Below are positions 40,801-47,367 of a stretch of DNA of 47,367 nt, one piece after another. This DNA is from Deltaproteobacteria bacterium (GTDB lineage Bacteria; Myxococcota_A; Polyangia; JAAYKL01): the NCBI GenBank assembly GCA_030595125.1, contig JAUVDV010000041.1:1-47367 (forward strand). Direction: 5' to 3'. Position numbers and translations under genes: made by a program. The notes under the pieces are model-generated. The model did no database searches and was not told the DNA's origin. It was given only the letters and a program-made list of their open reading frames with translations. Each line of letters begins with the position of its first letter. Position 1 is the first letter of the stretch.

Positions 40801-40836
40801 GGACCGATAAGCTCGGTGGAGGTCATTCCTCAGTAG
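37816..40836 (+). CDS. large lipoprotein with IPT/TIG and Kelch-like/fibronectin-like domains
   Basis: This 1006-residue protein starts at ATG 37816, after the full ribosome binding site AAGGAGGT. The lipobox is SWGC (Cys22). An Asp/Thr linker of about 45 residues leads to three IPT/TIG-type Ig-like domains (starts near LDIQPSAASREELTVLTVIG, VDDVVPPLAW, and IDSIDPVQWPF). Kelch-like units follow (LYAAGGLDDTGTVRDDVEVV, GWMYAIGGSDQ, FIYTAGGRPH, HVYMVGGNDG), interrupted by two fibronectin-like segments (MGTWYYRVSALGTWGESLAS and AGFWTYRMTSVIG). It is probably displayed on the cell surface and could bind glycans or proteins. A sigma54-like promoter precedes it. Confidence 0.87.
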   Translation: MVKARFIFRAMLMALVVVSWGCGDDGGGAFDAGPDTGTDTDTDTDTDTDTDTDTDTDTDTDTDTDTDTDTDTDTDTDTDPDAGVDAGPVPLVLLDIQPSAASREELTVLTVIGEGFLTGMTVVLYEDVTATTVDLGVSTVAPDGLSATATIPIDSTRPQGLYDVTVTNTTTETDTLLDALFVSALHSPTVDDVVPPLAWNGVTTDTVISDKKVLISGTGFVNTPWVTWVDVADPSIQFEAIAVYFIDSQTIEAIAPSETGPMPAGDYHVWVTNPDNLAGQWIDGTTSSPGIFVVSDIPPPQIDSIDPVQWPFMDDLTLFTVYGQYFQSGATIAFVTPTGDVDLNSPAWVNSTEVTASITGSTFDVGFYPVRVTNPDGQWDIFYIFESRNGTDAHFDAQSFIEATDSPLGTGRERLDVEYAFDLFGGTHLYAAGGLDDTGTVRDDVEVVNVNLYGELGSWKTLTQWGSSTNPRVVNTLATPRGGHQLVRAAGWMYAIGGSDQDTTDVQDNTILSLDTVDRAKILGIDTRPVPTPPTASLGGDLPMGTWYYRVSALGTWGESLASKEVQILNSGETLQLDWAPVTDAVSYNVYRSPAADGRPGSTRLLATEIASPTYTDDGTAFPAPGFVSGTATTGGTLAAGFWTYRMTSVIGTEESVAGYAINVETDASNPTVTLSWNEVTGATYNIYRTETEGTVVTGDEEVYLLVSGITSFTWADDGSLTPDNTTPAPDGIQMLPPGSLSLWEEMTGTLVTAREGAAACAVLVPSDDLVIDDKTFIYTAGGRPHAGGDGYLQTVEKAEVLTNGDLGVWTVETEQLTTARAFYPLLTSQDRDKTPVPEIPGPLDKGYMTPTTLITEPIFLFALQGDDAAAATNNSGLITMEAAEVSSPDGVLVSWTEQTHALPSGRRTYGHEGVIVDDFIYSFPGVDMETVTGEPDALINNTSRFPIDIPPSSAELLISGGFMAANASFDQERSYYAVEKVNAHVYMVGGNDGVGPISSVEVIPQ
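37920..38054 (+). repeat. 18-base tandem repeats encoding the Asp-Thr linker
   Basis: Units of GACACGGACACTGATACC and close variants repeat several times, encoding alternating Asp-Thr. The period is a multiple of three, so the linker can lengthen or shorten in frame. It is the most regular of the linker arrays in the window. Confidence 0.8.
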
Positions 40837-40920
40837 TTTTATCCCAACAGAAACACCCCGGAGTTTTCCAATTGATTTCGGATATCTATCTTCTTCCCGA
40901 CAACTAACAAAAAAGTAGTA

Positions 40921-40942
40921 AAATACGATTTGCCTCGTATTT
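40921..40942 (+). other. perfect 8-base hairpin upstream of DUF2341 lipoprotein 1
   Basis: AAATACGA (40921-40928) and TCGTATTT (40935-40942) pair around TTTGCC. There is no T-run. It lies 54 bases before the start codon and might be an operator or leader hairpin. Confidence 0.45.
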
Positions 40943-40961
40943 GCGGCACGAAAATTAAGCA

Positions 40962-40983
40962 GGGGTTTTCCAGTGAGAACCCC
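40962..40983 (+). other. 6-base leader hairpin before the ribosome binding site
   Basis: GGGGTT (40962-40967) and AACCCC (40978-40983) can pair. The hairpin is immediately followed by the AGGGAG ribosome binding site at 40984-40989, so it could affect translation of the next gene. Confidence 0.4.
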
Positions 40984-40995
40984 AGGGAGTTCTTG

Positions 40996-42339
40996 ATGTT
41001 AAAGTATTTGGTTTTACTCATATTTTATTGTGTCTTCCTCTGCGCCATCTTTGGAGTTCAGTCGTGCGCAGACACCAAGTTCGAACCCGGTTCTCCTTCC
41101 GACAGCGATTCCGATACGGACACCGACACCGATTCGGATACTGATTCCGACACGGACACTGATTCGGATACCGATTCCGACACGGACTCTGACACAGACA
41201 CGGACACCGATTCCGATACGGACACCAATATCTCGGACTGGAGCTACCGGCGGGAAATCACTATTACATCGATCGCCTCTTCGGATCTCACCGATCATCA
41301 ATTGCTCGTATTACTCGAATCCAGTTTCGAATATTCGAACGCGGAGTCAAACGGGGAAGATGTTCGATTCTCCACCGATGGTACCGGCGCGACCTTCGAT
41401 CTGGATCACCATATCGAGAGCTGGAACACTAGCGGCGAGAGCAGAATATGGGTCAAGATTCCCACCATCACCGCAGCTAACGACACGGTATTTTACATGT
41501 TCTACGGAAATGCCGGCGAACCCGACGACCAGATCGATTTCACGACCATGTTCCCCAATGCATTCACTAGCACCGGCGCGGTGGCTCTGACCGGTGACAA
41601 CGACTACGACTATTTTGAACTGCAAGCCGGTCACACGCTCACAGTAGGAAACGGCCAGGTCTTGCACATCACGGCACGTATCATCACGATTGCCGGTGCG
41701 GTAAATGGTGATGGCTCGGGATACACTTCCAGCACCGGCCCCGGCGCTGGCGGCGACGCCAGCAGTTCATCGGGCGGAGGCGGAGGAGGATACGGCGGAG
41801 CGGGTGGGCAGGGCGGCTTCGATTCGGGAGATAGTCCCGGGGCCGGCGGAATTGCGAACGGCGATCAGACAGGCGTTTCCGTGGATATGGGCTCCGGCGG
41901 CGGGGTATATTCGAGCGGCACCGGCGGCGCGGGCGGCGGTGGAATCTGGCTGGACGGAACAGTTGTGAATGTCTCGGGAAATATTCAGGCAAACGCAAAC
42001 AACGGAACGGGCAGCGCCGCGTTCGGCGGAGGGGGCGCCGGCGGTGGGATATTGATCACAGGCGATCACGTCACTGCTTCGGGTGCCTATTCGGCACAGG
42101 GTGGCGACGGCGGTTCCGGCACCAGCGCCAACGACGGCGGGGGCGGCGGCGGCGGGGGACGGATCAAGGTATTCTACGACACATCGAGCAATACTACCTA
42201 TACCACCGATGTCTTGTACGGAAGCGGAGGATGTTGTGGCGACAGCGATTACGGCGACAACGGTTTCATCGGCACTACCCACGAAGGGCAGACCCCGTAC
42301 ACCGTGTCGCTGACAATCGGGGCACAAACAACGATTTAA
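40996..42339 (+). CDS. lipoprotein with DUF2341 and glycine-rich domain, copy 1
   Basis: The protein has 447 residues from ATG 40996, chosen for AGGGAG six bases upstream; a longer frame from 40930 would push the signal inward. The lipobox is GVQSC (Cys24). An Asp/Ser/Thr linker leads to a DUF2341-type domain at about residues 81-200 (WSYRREITIT, NGEDVRFSTDG, RIWVKIPTITAANDTVFYMF). A glycine-rich region (about 235-440) has repeated GGGGGGYGG-type segments and LTVGNGQVLHI, suggesting a Gly-rich beta-helix. It is probably surface-exposed; function unknown. A paralogue follows directly. Confidence 0.85.
   Translation: MLKYLVLLIFYCVFLCAIFGVQSCADTKFEPGSPSDSDSDTDTDTDSDTDSDTDTDSDTDSDTDSDTDTDTDSDTDTNISDWSYRREITITSIASSDLTDHQLLVLLESSFEYSNAESNGEDVRFSTDGTGATFDLDHHIESWNTSGESRIWVKIPTITAANDTVFYMFYGNAGEPDDQIDFTTMFPNAFTSTGAVALTGDNDYDYFELQAGHTLTVGNGQVLHITARIITIAGAVNGDGSGYTSSTGPGAGGDASSSSGGGGGGYGGAGGQGGFDSGDSPGAGGIANGDQTGVSVDMGSGGGVYSSGTGGAGGGGIWLDGTVVNVSGNIQANANNGTGSAAFGGGGAGGGILITGDHVTASGAYSAQGGDGGSGTSANDGGGGGGGGRIKVFYDTSSNTTYTTDVLYGSGGCCGDSDYGDNGFIGTTHEGQTPYTVSLTIGAQTTI
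41098..41226 (+). repeat. repeats encoding the acidic linker of DUF2341 copy 1
   Basis: Imperfect GATTCNGAYACN units encode alternating Asp with Ser or Thr. The array is similar to, and shorter than, that of the downstream paralogue. Confidence 0.65.
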
Positions 42340-42385
42340 AGTTACTATTCATAATGCATCAAGAAAGAGAAAGGGTCTTTCAAAG

Positions 42386-43756
42386 GTGAGCAATATTTTA
42401 AAAACAACCATGGTATCTCTCTTTGCAATCTTGCTTCTCGGCCAGTCGGGTTGCGCCCAGACCAGTGTGAAACCCGGATATTCGGACTCCGACGCTGACT
42501 CTGACAGCGATTCCGATACGGACACCGACACAGATTCGGATACTGATTCCGACACGGACTCTGACACTGATTCGGACACCGATTCCGACACGGACTCTGA
42601 CACAGATACGGACACCGATTCCGATACCGACACTGACACCGATACGGACAGCGACTGGAACTACCGACGGGACATCACCATCACCTCCGTCGGGTCCGGC
42701 GTCTTGACAGCTCATCAGATTCCGGTCTTCCTTGACTCAACCTTCGATCACTCGAACGCCGAAGCAAACGGCGAAGATGTTCGGTTCTCCACCGATATCA
42801 CCGGGTCGGTTTTTGACCTGGACCACTACATTGAATTTTGGAACGACGGCGGCGAAAGTGTCGTCTGGGTCAAGATCCCCACCATCGCCGCCAGCGCGGA
42901 CACCACCGTCTATATGTTCTACGGTAAAGTCGGAGAGCCTGACGGTCAGACCGCGTTCGCGACCATTTTCCCAAACGCGTTCGTCAGCGCCGGCGGAGAA
43001 ACACTGACCGGAACCAACATTTACGACTGGTTCGAGGTGCAGTCGGGCCATACGGTCAACGTTGGCACGGGCCAGGTGCTTCGTATAGCGGCGCGTAATA
43101 TCATCGTCGACGGCACGCTACTTGGTGACGGCAAGGGGAACCTTAGCGCTGCAGGCTCCGGTTCCGGCGGGTACTCCAGCACAGCAGGTGGCGGAGGGGG
43201 CGGCTACGGCGGAAACGGCGGACTGGGCGGCTACGATTCCGGCGATTCCCCGGGATCAGGCGGCAGCACAAACGGAAGCCAGACCACCCCTGGGATCGAT
43301 ATGGGATCCGGCGGTGGCGCGACAGATTCCTCGAGCGGTGGCGCCGGTGGCGGTGCGACCTGGCTGGAAGCCTCGCGAATCGGCGTTTCCGGCACCATAG
43401 AAATGGGCGGGAGCATCGGCGGAGGGAGCGGACGTTCGGGGGGCGGCGGCGCCGGCGGTGGAATCCTCATGATCTCCGACAGAATCGAAGTCTCCGGAAC
43501 GCTCACAGCGACTGGTGGCGCCGGAGGAAGCGGCGGTGACAGCGCCAACGACGGCGGTGGTGGCGGCGGCGGCGGACGTGTGAAACTGTTCTACGATTCG
43601 GACGACAACATAACGGGAACCATGAGCGTTTCCGGTAGTGCCGGCGGCTGTTGCGGAGACAGTTCGTCCGGCGCAAGCGGCGCCAGCGGTACCACCCACC
43701 AGGCCACCTTGCCGTTCGAGACCACAATAACTGTCGGATCCGAAACCTCCATCTGA
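42386..43756 (+). CDS. lipoprotein with DUF2341 and glycine-rich domain, copy 2
   Basis: This 456-residue paralogue of the preceding gene has lipobox GQSGC (Cys23) and a longer Asp/Ser/Thr linker. DUF2341 follows (WNYRRDITIT, NGEDVRFSTDITGSVFDLDH, VWVKIPTIAASADTTVYMF), then the Gly-rich region (GGGGGGYGGNGGLGGYDSGD, DGGGGGGGGRVKLF, GGCCGDSSSG). The two proteins align along their whole length, so this is a tandem duplication. The GTG start has AAGGG upstream; an in-frame ATG at 42410 is possible but would shorten the signal. Probably co-transcribed with copy 1 (46-base gap). Confidence 0.85.
   Translation: MSNILKTTMVSLFAILLLGQSGCAQTSVKPGYSDSDADSDSDSDTDTDTDSDTDSDTDSDTDSDTDSDTDSDTDTDTDSDTDTDTDTDSDWNYRRDITITSVGSGVLTAHQIPVFLDSTFDHSNAEANGEDVRFSTDITGSVFDLDHYIEFWNDGGESVVWVKIPTIAASADTTVYMFYGKVGEPDGQTAFATIFPNAFVSAGGETLTGTNIYDWFEVQSGHTVNVGTGQVLRIAARNIIVDGTLLGDGKGNLSAAGSGSGGYSSTAGGGGGGYGGNGGLGGYDSGDSPGSGGSTNGSQTTPGIDMGSGGGATDSSSGGAGGGATWLEASRIGVSGTIEMGGSIGGGSGRSGGGGAGGGILMISDRIEVSGTLTATGGAGGSGGDSANDGGGGGGGGRVKLFYDSDDNITGTMSVSGSAGGCCGDSSSGASGASGTTHQATLPFETTITVGSETSI
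42483..42652 (+). repeat. repeats encoding the acidic linker of DUF2341 copy 2
   Basis: About 170 bases of GATTCCGACACGGACTCTGA-type units encode alternating Asp with Ser or Thr. Units are in frame, so copy-number change alters only linker length. Confidence 0.7.
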
Positions 43757-43805
43757 AATCGATTTTTCTGTTATCATACCGCGATGAGCCTGCAGCACTT
43801 CGGGA

Positions 43806-46800
43806 ATGGTTAGGCCGTTGAAGCCCATCGGCAACCTATCGACTGCTATTACGGGGACAATCCCTGCAACCCTGATTCTATTACTCGTTTTTCTGGCTCC
43901 CGTAGCTTCGACTGCGGACAACATCCCCGACAATCCCCGCTATCTCTTCGAACCCATCGGCAATGACATGGGTCTCGCTACTCGCGGCGCCACCACCATG
44001 CTCCAGGACCGAGTGGGCTTCATCTGGATAGGCACCCAGGATGGCCTGTTCAGGTACGATGGCGCGCAGGTGAGGAGCTTTTCGGCGGATGACGGCGCTC
44101 CATGGGCGGTCGTGGACCAGATTCTGGAAGGCCCGAACGGGGACGTGTGGTTAGTCGCAGAGGGAGACGTCGCCAGGTTCAACGGGCTCGGGTTCGAGTC
44201 ACTGAACATCGCCTTCAAAAAGGGAGCTGCCGGAGGGATCACTCTGGATGTCCCGCAACCCATGGCCTTCGATCGCACTGGACAGTTCTACCTGGCCACC
44301 ACCGCCGGCCTGGCGCTGGTCGATCCCCTGAGCGGTGAGATCAAAAGAAATTGGTCGGTTGAGGAGGGGATACCGTCGCCTGCTGTCCGTGCGGTTCATG
44401 TGGCGCCGGACGGTCTCGTGTGGTTCGCAGCCGGAAGTCATCTGGGATGGCTGCGGCCCGAATCTGGGGCGGTCAAATTGTTCGATATTTTCGAGAGCAT
44501 GCCCAAAGAAGACATTGTAGCGATCCTGGTCAACGAGACGGGCACGGTCTGGGTCAGAACCAGAAACAACCTCATGCGGATGGACCCTGGAGCAACGGTG
44601 TTCACTGCTGCCTGCGAGGAGATCGCGGAAGCTGCTTCGGGCGGGATGCCCAGTCTGGATCAAGCCGGCAATATCCTCGTGCCGACCAGGATCGGGCTGC
44701 TCTTGCAAGATGGTGATGGATGGGAGCGGCTCTCCGCCAAAAACGGCCTCAGAGTCAACGCGGTGTGGTCGGTCCTCGAAGACCGGGAGGGCTCTCTCTG
44801 GATCGGTCTGGGTGGCGCCGGCGTGAGCTGGTCCCCTGGACGTGGGAACTGGTCTGCCTGGACTTCCCGTGAAGGCCTGCCGGATGACGGCGTCTGGGGC
44901 ATCATCCGAGATCCCATGGACAGACTCTGGGTGGGGACCAACCAGGGCGTGGGAATCTGGTTGCCTGACGAGGACAGATGGGACGTTCTGACCAAGAAGG
45001 ACGGGATCTTCGGCGACAGCGTCTGGAAGCTGGTCCTGGGCAACCACGGTGAAATGTGGAGCCTGTCGAGACGACTGGGCATCACGAGAATCGACCTCGA
45101 GACCCTCACACCGGAAATAGTGACCCTGCCGGAGCGGTTTGTAAGCGGACCGACCGACATGGTGATGGGCCCCAAGGGAGACCTCTGGGTCGGGGGCAGT
45201 CAATACCTCCTGAAAATTCGTGTCGGTGAAGAGGGGTTAACCTTCGAAGACATTTCCTTCCCGGACGAGATCGTCGGATGCACTGAAGTGGCCTCCGTCT
45301 CGGACGATGGCGTGGTATGGACGGCCGGGCAAAATGGCCTCGGGCGATTCGACGGCGAAAAGTGGGGCCATTTTGCAAAGAAAGATGGCCTGCAGGTTGA
45401 CCGGCTGGAGTACCTCTCCGCCGAGTCGGACAATGTGGTCTGGATAGATTATCGCGCGTCTGTCGGCATCACTCGCTTCGAGTTGACGGCTTTTGGCCCG
45501 GCGGTGAGACAATATGGTTCGGAAGACGGACTCACGGGAGACACTGTTTTCCTCTTGCAGCACGATGCGATCGGGCGTGTCTGGGTGGGGACCGCTGACG
45601 GTCTGTCCGTCATTTCCAGAGACGGAAAGATCACGAGTTTCGATACCGGTGACGGTCTGATCTGGAATGACATCTCCCAGGGGGGGCTCTGGTCCGAGCC
45701 GGACGGCACCGTGTTCATCGGCACAGGGCGGGGGCTGGCGTACTATCGACCGTCCGAAAAGACCGCCTTGAGTTTGCCGCCAACCGTCGTCATCACCTCG
45801 GCTACACTGGGTGGTCGCGAGCAGATTCTCTCCGAGAATCCCATTGTGCCGTACGCGAGCAACACCTTTGTGGCCAAGTACTCGGGGCTTGTTTTCAGGG
45901 ATTCGGCACGGACGACGTTCAGGTACCGGTTGGAGGGACTGGAGCAGGAGTACTTCGAGACAAACCAGCGGGAAGTCCGATATCCGGCGTTGCCGATGGG
46001 CACGTACAATTTTGAGGTGATGTGCGCAAATGCCGACGGTGTCTGGAGCGAGAAGCCCGCAGTGTTCTCCTTTGTCGTGGAATCTCCCTGGTGGGAATCC
46101 CTGTGGGCGCGGTTCGGGGGCGGCGCCATACTGGTGCTCATCGTCTTCTTGATCCTGGAGATCCGCACGCGCAAGCTGGCCAGGGACAGACGTCGTCTGG
46201 AGGCCGCCGTTACCGAGCGTAGCGCTCAGCTGGCGGAGGCCAACCGGGAACTTCGGGAGATGAGCTTCACCGACGCTCTGACCATGGTTCGCAACAGGCG
46301 GTTCTTCTCCTCGGTCATCGACGGTGACGTCTCCAACGTTCTGCGGAAAAACGATCCGCGCAGCGATGATGCCTGCGACAGAACCAGGGACCTGATTTTT
46401 TACATGGTGGATATCGATTTTTTCAAGAAGGTCAACGACGTGCTCGGTCACATGGCGGGCGACAGAGTGCTCGTGGAGACCGCGAGCCGACTGGGCATGA
46501 GCATCCGACAGTCCGACTTGCTGGTGCGCTGGGGTGGTGAAGAATTTCTGATAGTTTGTCGCAACACCGTACGGGAAGAAGGACACATGGTCACCCAGCG
46601 CATCCTTGACCTGATCGGGGCGACACCATTTGAAACGGAGAAGGGCCAAAAATTCAGGCGCACCTGCTCGGTCGGGTGGGCGGTACTCCCCTCCTATCGG
46701 GAGCATCCGACGGATCTTCCCCACGAAACTGTCATCGAACTGGCTGACAAGGCCCTGTACCTCGCCAAGGAGTCGGGGAGGAACTGTGGGGTCGGCGTGG

Positions 46801-46964
46801 AGGTCATCGCCGAAGCGTATAACCCAGACAACCCTGCAGGATGGCTTGACAAACCACTGCCCGAGCTGGACGGCAAGTATATCAAACTCACCCGGATAGA
46901 CGGCCCCGGACCCACACCGAATCCCGACCCACTTTCGGACATAGCCGACGAGGATGTGAAATGA
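43806..46964 (+). CDS. membrane diguanylate cyclase with propeller (Reg_prop), Y_Y_Y and GGDEF domains
   Basis: The 1052-residue protein begins with a signal peptide (to about residue 38, ASTADN). A long series of two-component-regulator-type propeller repeats follows to about residue 640, with units such as DRVGFIWIGTQDGLFRYDG and DRLWVGTNQGVGIW. A Y_Y_Y domain (about 665-755) and a membrane span (about 770-788) are followed by a short coiled coil and a GGDEF domain with the active motif GGEEF at 910-914. RQSD (901-904), five residues before it, is an inhibitory-site pattern. It should make cyclic di-GMP in response to a periplasmic ligand. It overlaps a small lipoprotein gene by four bases. 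Confidence 0.93.
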   Translation: MVRPLKPIGNLSTAITGTIPATLILLLVFLAPVASTADNIPDNPRYLFEPIGNDMGLATRGATTMLQDRVGFIWIGTQDGLFRYDGAQVRSFSADDGAPWAVVDQILEGPNGDVWLVAEGDVARFNGLGFESLNIAFKKGAAGGITLDVPQPMAFDRTGQFYLATTAGLALVDPLSGEIKRNWSVEEGIPSPAVRAVHVAPDGLVWFAAGSHLGWLRPESGAVKLFDIFESMPKEDIVAILVNETGTVWVRTRNNLMRMDPGATVFTAACEEIAEAASGGMPSLDQAGNILVPTRIGLLLQDGDGWERLSAKNGLRVNAVWSVLEDREGSLWIGLGGAGVSWSPGRGNWSAWTSREGLPDDGVWGIIRDPMDRLWVGTNQGVGIWLPDEDRWDVLTKKDGIFGDSVWKLVLGNHGEMWSLSRRLGITRIDLETLTPEIVTLPERFVSGPTDMVMGPKGDLWVGGSQYLLKIRVGEEGLTFEDISFPDEIVGCTEVASVSDDGVVWTAGQNGLGRFDGEKWGHFAKKDGLQVDRLEYLSAESDNVVWIDYRASVGITRFELTAFGPAVRQYGSEDGLTGDTVFLLQHDAIGRVWVGTADGLSVISRDGKITSFDTGDGLIWNDISQGGLWSEPDGTVFIGTGRGLAYYRPSEKTALSLPPTVVITSATLGGREQILSENPIVPYASNTFVAKYSGLVFRDSARTTFRYRLEGLEQEYFETNQREVRYPALPMGTYNFEVMCANADGVWSEKPAVFSFVVESPWWESLWARFGGGAILVLIVFLILEIRTRKLARDRRRLEAAVTERSAQLAEANRELREMSFTDALTMVRNRRFFSSVIDGDVSNVLRKNDPRSDDACDRTRDLIFYMVDIDFFKKVNDVLGHMAGDRVLVETASRLGMSIRQSDLLVRWGGEEFLIVCRNTVREEGHMVTQRILDLIGATPFETEKGQKFRRTCSVGWAVLPSYREHPTDLPHETVIELADKALYLAKESGRNCGVGVEVIAEAYNPDNPAGWLDKPLPELDGKYIKLTRIDGPGPTPNPDPLSDIADEDVK

Positions 46965-47230
46965 AGATTCTTTGGGTATGTAGTCTTTGTTTTTTTGTCG
47001 TGTCTTGTACGGCGATACCCAAAAGCCGTGTGTCGTTCATGAAGAGCGGCCTGGTTCACGACAACAATGCATACGAAATCAAGTTCTCAAAGGCATCGAG
47101 GCTTCAATTCATCAACGCCGATTGGATAATCGACAATTGGTATCTCGAGAAAGGTGAGGGCAAAACACTCAAGAGGCGAATTGGCCCCAAACACAAAGGT
47201 GTTGTTTACATGGACCTGTCGGGGAACTGA
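46961..47230 (+). CDS. small lipoprotein downstream of the diguanylate cyclase
   Basis: An 89-residue protein with lipobox FVVSC (Cys16) and no acidic linker. The mature part is short and polar (VHDNNAYEIKFSKAS, INADWIIDNWYLEKGEGK). I do not recognise the family. The start overlaps the cyclase stop (ATGA), so the two are co-translated and may act together, for example as an accessory to the periplasmic sensor. Confidence 0.75.
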   Translation: MKILWVCSLCFFVVSCTAIPKSRVSFMKSGLVHDNNAYEIKFSKASRLQFINADWIIDNWYLEKGEGKTLKRRIGPKHKGVVYMDLSGN

Positions 47231-47334
47231 AAGATCCCCTCAAGATCAGGCATGATCCCGCGCGATCTTAAATTGTTGAAAATATTAATGAAAAAGGCCG
47301 CGCCGGCTTCGTCTATTTGGGTATGCGAACACTC

Positions 47335-47367
47335 AAAAAAACAAAAAAGGTGCGACCTCAGGTCGCA
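47335..47367 (-). terminator. intrinsic terminator for a leftward gene beyond the window
   Basis: TGCGACCT (47351-47358) and AGGTCGCA (47360-47367) form a perfect hairpin with one unpaired base. On the minus strand it is followed by a T-rich run (the complement of AAAAAAACAAAAAA at 47335-47348). This is the classical layout for termination of a gene transcribed from right to left. It may also act on the plus strand if T residues follow outside the window. Confidence 0.6.

Noticed and set aside
45237-46724. 495-codon open frame on the minus strand
   Set aside because: Antisense to the diguanylate cyclase gene; no motif, and the plus-strand frame has intact GGEEF and Y_Y_Y domains.

Overview
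The window reads as a GC-rich chromosome segment of a Gram-negative bacterium. An Rnf complex, many lipoproteins with Asp/Thr/Ser-rich stretches after the lipobox, an ECF sigma operon with an IgGFc-binding-type lipoprotein, and a sigma54 response regulator together point to a myxobacterium-like or former deltaproteobacterial lineage. This placement rests on gene content only; no rRNA or tRNA gene was seen. Coding density is high and no gene-free stretch exceeds about 300 bases.

Layout. (1) 1-745: a DUF559 nuclease-like gene between GC-rich repeats. (2) 753-5954: a complete rnfABCDGE operon with a good promoter and probably a leaderless first gene. (3) 6015-11545: five tandem paralogous lipoproteins with 16, 9, 3, 5 and 6 copies of a ~24-residue leucine-rich (L-domain-like) repeat; flanking sequence indicates duplication of a two-gene unit. 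(4) 11575-17949, minus strand: two paralogous von Willebrand A lipoproteins, then an overlapping operon of ECF sigma factor, FecR-type anti-sigma factor and IgGFc-binding-like lipoprotein. (5) 18017-24809: a probable outer-membrane protein, a DUF364-type protein with a saccharopine-dehydrogenase-like enzyme, a Cys-rich lipoprotein, a secreted subtilisin, and CcmC with two tiny membrane proteins. (6) 24826-26058: a repeat remnant and an alpha/beta hydrolase. (7) 26230-28019: a third vWA-like lipoprotein and a small Cys-rich lipoprotein.

(8) 28057-37568 is the most unusual block: eight tightly packed genes encoding a PqqD-like protein, an ATP-grasp ligase, a diaminopimelate-decarboxylase-like PLP enzyme, a urea-transporter/M23-peptidase fusion, a TPR/beta-barrel-like protein, a TPR protein, a sensor kinase and a sigma54-activating response regulator. 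It looks like a self-regulated pathway that makes an amide-linked or peptide-derived product and acts at the envelope. No product or function can be assigned from sequence alone. A sigma54-like promoter directly after it (37760-37775) precedes a 1006-residue IPT/Kelch-like lipoprotein and could be a target of the regulator.

(9) 40996-47230: two paralogous DUF2341/glycine-rich lipoproteins, a membrane diguanylate cyclase with a propeller sensor, and a small lipoprotein. The window ends in a terminator for a leftward gene outside it. The overall theme is expanded surface lipoprotein families (13 proteins with the acidic linker) together with envelope-sensing regulation.
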